Source of the DNA: Fasciolopsis buskii
Lineage: Eukaryota; Platyhelminthes; Trematoda; Plagiorchiida; Fasciolidae
Direction: 5' to 3'
Assembly (NCBI GenBank): GCA_008360955.1
Contig: LUCM01010400.1
Coordinates: 5,486 to 69,485, forward strand
DNA: 64,000 nt
Shown here: in pieces, positions 29,501 through 41,500 of the stretch
How positions within the stretch are numbered: position 1 is the first letter of the stretch
How the letters are laid out: every line of letters starts with the position of its first letter
Translations under genes and position numbers: made by a program
The notes under the pieces: model-generated
What the model was told of the DNA's origin: nothing
The model's input: the letters and a program-made list of their open reading frames with translations, nothing else
The model's database searches: none

Positions 29501-32500
29501 ATGTTGGTTCGCTTTATTTGTTTGTCTTATCCTCAACCAGTCATCACTTGTGCAGTTTGCGCACTTGTCTAGTCATCAACCTCCGACCCCCCAGACCTGA
29601 ACTGATTAGAGAATTCCAAATGAATGCAGCTTTTTGTTTGAATGAAATAATTTGTCATGAATAGAATGAATTTATTTTCCTTAAACGGCCACTTGTCATT
29701 ATGTGGTTAAACCAAATTGGAATGACGTATTAACAAATGCGTGGAGAGGTGACCAAAGATAAGCACCTTTATCAAGATGAGTAGGAAATTTGGATGCACA
29801 GAAGAAGTGACACACAGAATCATGAACATCTTCGAAAATCGTTGCAGTAGTTGTATTCAACGGTGTCTAAAGCTACTGGGCAGGCATTATCATTGATGAT
29901 AATTTTCTGAAAATTAATTATATCTGGTCTCACCGGATGGCTCCAAAGACAAGTACTGTTTATGTTAGCAGACTGCTTCTAATAATTCCATAGATGTTTC
30001 GGAGCACCTTCACGTACCATGAACGAAGGATAAAGGCATTAGCCCATTAGTCAAAATGTTGGACTTCCATTTTGCATTTATAATCACCCCTTTATTCCAC
30101 ATACCCTATTTTAACAGGAGTTCGCCCCCCTTGTTTGAGATCCGCCTTCGAACACTCGACAGGACAAGGTGGCAGGTGACAAGCCACTGATAATGACTAT
30201 GTTCGATGGAACTGGATAACTCCATATGAGCATCTGAGGTCTTTATGATTACCCCTCACACGTGGCCTCTTGTTTTGTTAAAGTAGTCAGCAAAATTTGT
30301 TTGTCCCTAGACCAATCTGAAAATCATAAAAGCCTGACGAATTTATCGTGTGGAAGTACAGTCGAGTTTGAAATAGCTCAAGCGAATTGTATGCGGTTTC
30401 ACCATCAAAGTTTTAGTTGGAGGAAATTTTGCTCAAAGCTTGGTTCAAGTTACTGGGTCGGCGATTATCAAGTCAGCTTCATTCTAACCTGTTTAAATCG
30501 ACTAACAATCACAAATTAATCAAATAAACTGATAAAATCTACCTGTACTCATGCGACGCGCGCAATTGTACCAAAAACGGTCTCCTTTTCTACAATTTCT
30601 GAGGAATAAATCGAATCATTGTGGTGAATTTGGGTGCACCAGTGAGTTAACCTATTGTTTTTTTGAACTTAGGCATATAGAAAACTAGAAAACAGTAAAC
30701 ATGCTTTGTTTGTGTGAAATACTGCCAATCCCGGACTGAACAAATCAGCAGTAAACCAATTAGCCGGTAAAAATGGGAACCCTTTTTGATCACCGAAACA
30801 GGTTGTCCTCGCTTACCTTCAGTGGTTTGTCTACTGATAATAGCTTTGAAGTTAAAAAATTCTACCTGATAGCAGACATCAATTTGGTCAGTGCGTTGCG
30901 AAAAATTCCGTGAGCAAGGGAACCCCAGAGAATAGAACTCACCGCTGGTCAACTTCCTCACTTGGCAGCCCTCTGTTGGCAGTGGCCCTCTTTCCTGTAA
31001 AATGGTGTACGTTTTGGTTTCATTAATAAAGTACAAGAATGAAAAATTATGGCCAATGAAGTTCGTGTCTGAGGCGTTCTAATTCATGGTCTCGGATTTT
31101 CGATACAGTTGGGAAATTTTAATAAAAGTGTGTAAACCAAATTAGTGGTTTTATGGAGGATCCAAGCCAATGGGTCACCAAAATGTAACTAATAGTTCAA
31201 CGGACATCACCTAAACAAATGAGACGTGTACTGACCTGTGCTAACGACAAGCTCATTACCTGAGATTTCAATCTGCATTCAAACCGCCGAACTGTCTTCG
31301 TATTGCATTTCTGTTCCTTTGAAGGTTCGTGCTCCAGGTTCACCGGACCTTAGTTTTATTAGTCTGTTTTCACAGCAAATTAAATGTATCCTGCCGATTT
31401 AGTGTACCGGTCGGTGTACTCTTCTGGATTCCTAAATTTTCTACTTCCAGGTGGCAGCTAGGAATGTGATTTAACTTGATAAAAAATACAAAAAGAAACA
31501 CCGCAAAAAAGCAAACTGCGGTGAATTGCAGGCATACTGCTTCCGTTTCCAGTAGGAATAATAGACAGTCTTTTAGGTATATGACTTTAGACATGATGTG
31601 AATACCGTCCAAGACTCGGCTCGGAAGCACTAACTGAGTGCTTCTCTACTCGATGGAATATGGAAGCACAAGATCCCGGGGGGAGGAGGAGAATGAAATA
31701 GAAAATCATTCGCGGTTCTGGAAAACAAGTTATTTTTAACAGTCCGAATTTGATTTTCATCCCAGGCTGCTTTGCACGTGAGGCAAATCTTTTGCGGATC
31801 AAATCTCCACTGTTACCACTTATACTGTTATCATTAAAATGATGCTGTTACTCTGCCACCATGGGAGGCCTTATTGGCTCTGAGACTCATTTTCCGCTAA
31901 TACCCTGGATAAAAACAGGTTCGCTTCCATGCAAGCATCTAATCCATCCATCACTGATAAAATCTTTTGATCTCGATAAATTTGAGGGCAAATTTGCGGG
32001 AGAAGGGTGGAGATGTTCGGTGCAAAGCCCCACTTACAAATGATAAAGTCCATCGCTGCTTTTAGGAGCATTTCAGTTCATTTCAAGTCACTTCCGATGT
32101 GCATATCCCGGTTGATTGAGCTGCCTTAATTAGGTTTCGATAAGATTAACCTTGTTAAGATACTGGAATCTTGACAAGTGAAGTGGTCAAAACAAGCGAA
32201 GGAATTTCTTATCATGTTAACTGTACCAAAATATTTCCTTGAATAAGCGCTTGTGTCCAAACAAAAATAACTCGTCTGAAGTTTGAAAAAAATTGCAGCA
32301 ATCGGGGAACACAGATTGTGACAAGTCCGTAACAGCAACCTGGCCCGGTAGTTTCATTTACATTTGGGTGCACCTTAGCATACGTGACTCAACGATGGTA
32401 TGACACGAAGATCAGTAGGACAATCGGAACATATCCAGCGCATGCCAACCGTGCTTGTTCAATAATATTCTCCATTCCGAATTCGAATCAAGGTGTACTT

Positions 32501-35500
32501 AGGGATGTTTACCGGGTCATTTCCGGACTGGTTTGGTAGGTGCATCAAGCAAAAATTCTTCCCTATTCTGACTGACCCTTGATGCCAACACATGCATCTG
32601 AATCAAACAATATTAATGAGTCCTAACAAGTCGGGTGAAACAGCTGTACAGTGCTGCCATGGTTTCCTAATGGCGTGTTGAGCTTTGGTAGGACGTGGTG
32701 AAAATCACCCGTATGTTTGGCCCCGCTTGTAGCAGTAAGCAAAACAACACGGGACAACAATTAGGTAATGAGAAAATTAAGTCTCAGGTCATTTAGGAAA
32801 TTTTCATTTTGCAACAAAAAACTCCCAGCATGGATCATGATAATTCACTGCTGGAAAATCACTGATGAATAAGACTGTCATATTACATACTGTGGATGTG
32901 GATCGAACTACTGAGGACCGTGGCCTGGAGGGCCCGGTCGTTCAAGGATTCGACTGACAGTTGAGCTTGATGAGAAGAATACAGAAAGCTGTACACCGCC
33001 TGCATGTTTTTACAACAGGGATGGGTTTTGATAATTCATGGATAATTACTCCATAGATGAGAAGCCAATTAGGATTTACCAAAAGGTAACTTATACCATG
33101 GATACCTGATCTGTCCTCATAGACCCCATATGGCTCACTGCTTGAATACTGGTAAACAATTCCTTTAATTTGTTTGTTTAAAAAGGTCAATAAACAGTTT
33201 TTTATCTCTCATCCTGCCTCGTTGAGTTTCCATCCCACCGCTTCTTCTATTTGATCCTTCAAACCGTGCAATTTCTTCATTTCGAATTTCATGAGACCTG
33301 CGAAAATGGCCGTTATCGAAATATTTTAGCATGTCGACTATATCATTTTTGCTATACATCGGCTAAACAAACTGAAAAAGTTATCCGCTTGTGTAATATA
33401 CAGAAAAACTGTCGTCTATTTACCCCATGGTCACAGGGAATTTTTCACTGTCCATCACGTGACAATTCAATTTGCTGCACCTGATATTAGAAGCATCATA
33501 TAAAAATCCAGTCACTTACGATTTAACTCAAGCTTCGAGAATACCGTAATTATGGGGCGCCAGCCAGTTCGGGAGGTGCGGTTCAAACGTGAGACGAAAG
33601 TAAGTACACGTGGGATATTGCTCGCCTACCTGTGCATTCATATTCGCTCCGTCCAAATACACCTGCCCTCCGGCTCTGTGCACGAGTTCGACAATTTCTA
33701 ACAAATCGTCATCAAATACACCAAAAGTGCTTGGGTATGTAATCATAATAGCGCCCAATGTGTCCTTGCATCGATCAACTTGCTCTTTCAGAAGGGCCAT
33801 GTCAAATGCTCCCTGTTTTGTCGTTTTTACTGGATGGACAGTCATGCCAGCCATTTGGGCACTGGCTGGGTTGGTTCCGTGAGCTGAGGTCGGGATTAAA
33901 CAAATCTGTCGGGTAAAGCAACAGCAGGTAAACAGGAGACAACTATACTTACCATTGTTGCAAACATTCGAGAGAAAAACAGACAGACGGATCTCACCCG
34001 CTAAATGGTCCGTTGCTTCCACGAACCGCTAGGAAGTATAGAAAGCCGTAAAAATGAAGCAGGGATTTAAAAGTCTATTAACGATGGCAGTCAACGATAC
34101 AGTTGACAGGAACTACACTGTCGGATATAGGGCGCCTCCAGTGATCACAGAAATGACTACTTTCGAAGAATACTAGCGACTATAACGTCTGACTTCATAC
34201 TTTCAGCCTAGAGATTTAAGGATTACTTCAAGCAACCAGCGCGAGAACCATTGAATAAGACTGCCCTCTGAACGGTAACGCAACAATTTGTGATTTACGT
34301 CACAGTGCGGAATTCATGAATCATATCGTAAAAATATGCATGTTCGCTTCAGCTAAGCGAAACAGACCATGCTGGGAAAGAAAAATTTACCACCTGGGAG
34401 CTCTTTCGTCCCCAAATAGATATTTAACTGACTTTCTACCATGGAAATATCACAGACGTGACAGAAGCATAAATTCTGGATTTCAAACTGTTCACGATCG
34501 CACAACCCCTAACCAGATGTCTGCCGCGGCTGTCTCAAACAAAAGAGTTCGTTCCGGATTCAGCCTACTTGGTCAAACTGAAGGTATTTCAAGGCATATG
34601 AGTTCTTCGTTTCAACTAATCTTGGCACTATAATAAAAGAAGTTTTAATATTAACTGAATAATTCATTCTCTTACGGAGGCAGCTGCCGAGCGAAACTTG
34701 ATGATAATTGTTGCTCTTGTGCCAAGTCAGAAGTGATTCACCGATATTCCCGGAACGGTAGCAGTTGCGTGAAAGTATCCCGTTAACCAAAATTTTCCCG
34801 TTTTCCTCTCAATACTGTGACCCGTGGATAATTGGCTACTCATTTTGGGTTCATTTCAGTGTTCGCTTTTTTGCATCGCTTGTCGACAGCTTACATCTAC
34901 ATGTCGGACATCTTGACCACGTCGTTCTAGGCCTCGTATTCTGCCCCAGTAGCAATGACTTTCTTGCCACAACAGAGGAGCATGCGGATAGCTTTCCAGA
35001 AAGGCTTTCATTATGAAGAAGAGCTTACTTGTGAATACAGCAATATTAATGATAGAGAAACAATTCTCCTTGCTCACAAAAGCCGAAATCAGACGTCCAA
35101 ACTTCACTTGGGTCAGTCAATAACCTGGGACCCAGTGAACACAAATGCGTGCCGTGCAATTATACTACTACTGCACAGATATAAGATATCCAATCCCATT
35201 TCATCAATGAGCATCAAATAACTGAATGCGCATTTTATTCATCCATCACCAGATATATATTCTTCCTGATTATTTTGCATTGCGTTCTCCAAACACTTCT
35301 TTGTCTCGCTCTCAATCCAGTCGATTATCCCTGGTGAAACAATTAGACATTTTTGTTTTCTTAGGGTTTCAACTGAAGGTGACTAGGGTAATCTCAGTTT
35401 AACGTTTCTTAAACACGAGGCAGGATCATTATTTCTTGCACTGTCGCACACGGTAATTATTTTTCATTGCAAACCTCCCCAAAGAATTACGCATATCCCC

Positions 35501-38500
35501 GAGAAGGCACAAATTAAGCACCACTATGAAAACGATGCAAACTTTTGCCTAAAAATCCTATTGATGGAACAGTGATGGGCGATTAATTATACGACATCTT
35601 TCATTCGACCTGACTGGATTCAAAACTTGCTCGCTAGAAAAGCGGGAACGCATTGGATGTGATTTCTTTCTTGGTCCATTTTATTTGTAAGTCTGTCAAC
35701 GTCAGAGCTAAATGCGTACAATGACTGACATCAATTCATCCAATAAACATGATAAACAGCAGCTTCAATCTTTATTTCAAGTGCATCGAGCAGTGCTGTT
35801 CTATTGCTTTTTTCGCAAAGTCTATCCATGACGTTGTACGTACCCGATTGTCGAAAACTTCTAGTACGACAACTAGAGAGGATTCCGACAGTGTCATGAA
35901 TTGAACCTAAAACATTCATATCTAGGCTTCCCTTTGATAACCGGTTGGTGACCGCTGGCAAAATAATTGCACAATATGGTTGGAATTGTATGGATGATCG
36001 CGTCTCCTAAACACGAAGCTAAACGGTCAGTGGCACAGAGCCCTTGAGTGCCTGACAAATGCCCACAACAGATACGCGGCTCCGCTGTTCTACAGCTTAC
36101 TACCACTTCCGATCTACTGAGAACTTGCGTGGTTGGCTGTTCTCATTCTCACACGATTACCGGTTTCTGACATAAACGATGAACTTACAAAATCCTCACC
36201 AACCTATTTCTCATGCTGTATCTACGCACTTACGAAGCTCTCAGGAACACGCCACCGCATTCGCGAATCGAACTACAACAGGGGTTCTACTCACAAATTA
36301 CTCCAGTCTTCTTCTTTCGTTGACCTACTTTTGACCAAAACCCAGATCTCCCCTTATCAGGTACAAATCGGCTTCCAGTTTCCTAACTGCACTGTGTACT
36401 CTTACTTATTTTCCAAAGTTGGTGTCTGTGTTTTCGTCTATCAGCCACTTATCACTTGCTGAATACCATCAAATCTTGAATTTCCCAGTCACGAATTCCA
36501 ACTCACGAGGCTGGGACTCCAACTTTCTGCCTTTAATATTTGTTCTGGTGTTATCGTTCATCACAACAGCTCTGACCACTCTAGTTCAGACTGATTATTT
36601 TCAAGCACTGCGTTTTGCAGGCATGTTACTATCTCAGAGGATTCAGATTTTCATAACCGGGAATAGTTACCACATTCTTTTCACATTTCGGTCATGGGAT
36701 GCAAAGCGGAATAATTCGCCGTGAACAACAGTTAATTTCAATTAATTTACTTCACCACACACTTACCCAATTGACCTGGCGATTGTGTTCAAAATGCCGA
36801 TGTTATCCTCACTTCGTTCCCTTTCTCTCTACTCAAGTATTCCCATTCTTCTTCTTCTTGGTTCATTGGACCATTGTGCCATTACACCATCTACGGCCCT
36901 TACTCTCCTCAGGACATACATTTTGGTTAGACATATCAGTCGTCTCGATCTCAGAATATCTATTGTTTCTTGTGTCTCCGTAACTTCACCAACGCTAGTC
37001 TTGAAAAAGTATATCTTCTCATCCAGCACATTTATATCCAGTAAACTTAAATCTCCCGATTGTTTCAAGCACTTGGGAACTCGTATTGTTCGTTCGAAGC
37101 AATCAGCATTTCGTCTTCGACCGTCGCAATTTACAATCTACGAACAAGTGGTCGCTAGCCCTACAAAGAGCCAATGAACGCTTCCTCCGCTTCAACACCG
37201 AATATTTCATATCATGTCCTTTGCTAAAACCATTTCCCGAAATTTTTGCCTTTCGACTTTTTCTCTCACCCGTATTGCTTCTGGTAATCTTGTCTGGGAA
37301 CCATGCGATAAAATCTAAGTTTTTGCTTTCCAATGATCCTGCTGTTCTGTTTATTGCTGTTTCCACTAATCCCGGTTTTACCGCTCTTATTACACTAAGG
37401 AAGTCCGCCAAAGCCCTACCATCTGTGGACGTGTGCAAGCCACTCGACATTCTACTCTTAGTTCTCAGGATTTTTCTTAGTTTGCCCTGTTTTTCTTCTT
37501 TCTTCCTTTCGTTCCATCATTCCGGATGCCAAATCTCTGAGAAATGGAATGAAATTCCTCTAATTTACAAACACGACGATCTCTCAGACCCGAAAGATTA
37601 GATTCTAATTGCTCACCGTTATTTCGAAAGTCTAAATGCATTGAAACATTTGCGATGGTCGTAAATCAGATTGTTGGTTTTCATGGATTTCTGAAAGATC
37701 AGCTTGGCATTTAGATCGTAAATCTTTCATTACCAGTAGAGGTAACATCGTCAATTCAAATGAGCAGCTGTTGGGGTTCTTCTCTACCTATAGGATTGTC
37801 GTTGATTCCGATCTTGAACCTGGAAACTACACTTGATTTCCGTTGGTTTGACCATTGACTTTATAGGATTGACATTCGGTCGGAGACGTTTCAGCTTTTC
37901 ACGTCCTAAGATAATCTCAATGGATTTGAAAATCTGTGATTGCCGTAGCACTGCTGTAGATGGACAGGAGCCTAGCCATCTTGCCGGTTGACAAAGGACG
38001 AATGACGGTCATCCTGGACGAGACAGACTACATGGAGAAAGCGAAACAGCTACTAAATGACACAAACACCTACTCGACACTGACCAAAGGCAAAACTGGA
38101 GAATGAGATCAATAAGACCGTAAAAAAGTTGGAAGACTTCCAAAAGATCACCAAACAAATTGCTGGGAAATTAGGGCCATGGCCTCAAGCGCTGCACAGT
38201 TCTACGGATTGCCAAAGTTTACACTCAGACCCATTGTCTCTTCATGGAACTCCAACATACACGTAAGGTAAAGAACTGGGGAGAAGTCTAAAGCCACCGA
38301 TGGTGGATCACGCCACTCCGTGACCAACGCTCATCGGTTATTGCGAAAACTAAATGACTTCACCATAGAAGAAGACAAGGCGATGGTCTCATTTGATGTC
38401 ATCGACCTGGATCTAGCAAAGAAAATAACCAAAGTACCCCCACAACAACATCACTCGGAAAAACCATTGGGAACACAAACAACTCATGAACTGCTGGGAA

Positions 38501-41500
38501 TATACCTGTACGCGTGATTCAAATTTAAGGGTGACGTGCATGAACAAATTAAAGAAACGCTGTTGGGCTCACTCATATCGGGATTTCTTGCTGAAGCGGT
38601 AATGCAAGTCCAGGAAAACATCGTACTACCAAGGATCCAGGCGGTACTTTGGGTTAGATATGGAGACGACACTTTCCTCATTAGTAGACGGTCGAATTTC
38701 AAAGAGATACAAAATAATCAAATACGTTCAAGGGCATCAACTTCACCATAGAATCGGAAAACGATGGAGAGCTGGCATTTCTAGACATGTTAGCTAAAAG
38801 GACCGCCAGGGGCACTCTGAGGACAAAAGTGCGTCGCAGACAAAATCATGAGAATCAAATAGTCAGTTGTCATAGCGGCCATCCAAACTATCACAAACGG
38901 CCATGCACCCGAATCTTATTCAAGGGAGCCAAAACTCACTGCAGCATAAAAGGATTAAGAAAGCAAGAAGAAACATTCCTATTCAGGGTGTTCAAAAAAT
39001 TGATATCCAAGGAACTTCGTCAGAAGAACAGCGCAAGCAATGAACAAGGAAATGAGCAGAAGGGAACAGTCGAACAGGAAGATGATTCTCTCATATATAT
39101 ATATTAATAATTAAGAGCAAGGCTACTCCAGCATCAAGGAATCGCAGTTGCTCATACACCATCTGAGGCTTCTAGAAGACTTATATCGAAAACCAAAGTG
39201 ACTGAAAACAAGGGAAAGAATAAACATCGTTTACAAAGTCAAGTGCAAGGACTGCGGCAAGTGATACATCGAAGAAACCAGGAGAACAGTGACTAATCGA
39301 ATGTACGTGCGCAAACTAGCTACCAAAGGACGCGATCCACTTTCTCTCATACTCACGAAGACCAAGATGAACACAAATTCAATAGGGATAACGAAGCACG
39401 CGAGGGAATTCTTAGAAGCCCACTTATTCTCCAAGTAATTCAGTGAATAGATTTACCGAACAGGAACGCGTGTACACTCGAATGAGAGGCAGACAACTCA
39501 GCTAACTGAGATAATCGATCTCAAGTCATACGAACCCATAATCGCAAATGAGTCACCTATAAGGACTTGTCTATGGGACTGAATCACATAATATAAAAAT
39601 ACCCCAAATAAAAACAAAGGCACACAACTAAACGGACCAAACGTCTCAGGCCAAATGTCAACCTTATAAAGTCAATGGTCAAACCAGCGGAAATTAAGTG
39701 GAAAACAGATGCATATTTTCCAGGTAGAGGTCGCTGAAGAGGCTCAAGATCAAAGTTGGCGACAACCCTATAAGTAGATAACCTCAACAACTGCGCATTT
39801 GAATTGACGATGTCACCTCTACCATTGATGAAAGATTTGCGATCTAAATGCCAAGTTCATCTTTTGGAACCCCATTTCGAAAGTGTTCTAAAGCTTTATT
39901 CCCGGCCAACTACAAGGGTTTCTTAGACGGCGTGTGCTGATTGACCCAGAGGTATGGATTCCTGCTAGGTTTTTTCTCACATATCTGGTTGGCTGCACTC
40001 GTAGCCAGAGAAGAGCACACTTGGTGTCACTTGGTAACTTAAAAGCCTGCCACCGAGTTTAGCATGAAATTATACAAATGAATCTGCCCCCTCTATAGTT
40101 CCATCTGGTTCCCCTCTACTGCACATCCGGTTTCCCGAGTACATAGGCCATTTCGGTCCTATTCATCGGGTTCTTACTCAGCCATTCCTCGTGAATACTG
40201 GTGTTCCTAGAGATTCGGTACTCACGTCCACTCCACTTTCTTCTGTTTTCTACCGATCTTCTGTGGAATAATTTAACTCACCTTGACTCCTTTGTCTCCC
40301 TTCTTACCGTACTCTCCACCGTGCAAGCACCAACACTGGTCGCAATGTTAGTGTCAGCCGTGTGTATCCGGGTTCAGACCTCGAACAAATCTCAGGGAAG
40401 TTTCATAAACATGTTGATTCCGACCCTCCAAAACTCTCTCTCTGTCTGCTCGTCCGTAATACCTTTCATTCACCCCTCATCTATACTTTGGTCCAATGAA
40501 TCGATCCTCCACAGATTCCATCTCTTTTCTTGGCATATCCGTGACCTGCCCATTACACCGATCTCTTTCATTTCGCAACTAACTTTTGGTACCGCGCGCA
40601 AATTTCGTCTTCTACTTCCTGCTTCTTGGTTACTATTTTCCAAAGCTCAAATCTGCCGCGCATTTGAGTGTCGCAGTCACATGTGGATTTGTGTTTTGTC
40701 TCCTCTTCATCTTCGAAGCTATGCCATCCGGATGATCAATGGCTTTCCGTTAATATTAAATTTCCGATCACTGGCCAATTCTCTGGCGGTTGCTACGCCG
40801 TCCCTTTTCTGTCATAACCGCTTTGTCATTATTTCTTCCGATTTGGCTTCTTTATGTCCCCTACCTCTAATCTTCGTGCGCTTATCTTATTCTCAGGCTT
40901 TTGACAACACTTGCCAATTTTCTATCCAAGAGTGTTGCACTACTGGCCTTCGGCCTTCTTTCTTCCAATCTGCGGAACATCGTTTTTCTATTCCTTCCCA
41001 GGCCCATTTACAATGTTTCTGTCCGAAATAACAAACAGGTTCCCATAGGAATGATTCCTATTACTTCGTTTCACAGCCTATCATATGGTGTTATGTGTAG
41101 TGAGGAAACTCGTGCATCATATCATCACCTGTGGCTCGTTATTCTGGCATCCTCCAAAACTTTTTCTGCAGCAGAACTACCATTTGTCCGCTACCCACGA
41201 TCCATTCAAAATTCCCAGGTGCCGGGAAACAATGGGATGGTCAAACATTTTTCCAAGTAGGGCAGCACTGCTCAGCTGAGTAGCAATGAAACCATACACC
41301 TTAGTAACTTTATTTTTGTAATTCGGAAGAAACTGATGTTCTGTGACTTTGTGCGTCTTGTTTATTCTTAGAACCGCAGAGAATTCAGAAGTGACCACCG
41401 TCGATGAACTCCAGGAGCTGTTTGACAAATGCTGTCTCTTGTTTTTTCTGGTAGCATTGTTTCTGCTACGGTTTCCCGAACTTGAGACTCACTTAATCAA

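Larger units (their letters stand above)
23955..33629 (-). other. GLDC intron H/I (9.7 kb)
   Basis: GT-AG, phase 0. It contains several short tRNA-derived or SINE-like segments (24.15-24.5, 27.0 and 30.9 kb). The stretches 24.7-26.9, 27.4-30.7 and 31.1-33.6 kb show no protein, repeat family or RNA I recognise. Confidence 0.75.
37694..39866 (+). mobile_element. Penelope-like element (RT plus GIY-YIG), flanked by ~200-bp inverted repeats
   Basis: RT: 37965-38080 reads [20 protein letters not shown] and [14 protein letters not shown]; 38200-38245 [17 protein letters not shown]; 38380-38410 MVSFDVIDL. Then come [20 protein letters not shown] and [16 protein letters not shown] (38640-38695), keeping the YGDD catalytic box. 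Next are [20 protein letters not shown] and [26 protein letters not shown] entry: 39228-39290 reads [14 protein letters not shown], a stop, then [13 protein letters not shown]. This domain order is specific to Penelope-like elements. At least five stops or frameshifts are present. The ends (37694-37890 and 39639-39866) are inverted copies of each other. The insertion splits a Jockey-type element. Confidence 0.85.

Noticed and set aside
33610..33882. 90-codon plus-strand frame
   Set aside because: Antisense shadow of GLDC exon H.
40201..41031. 276-codon frame as a host gene
   Set aside because: Its second half reads as the C-terminal region of a Jockey/CR1-type RT, so it is annotated as part of that element.
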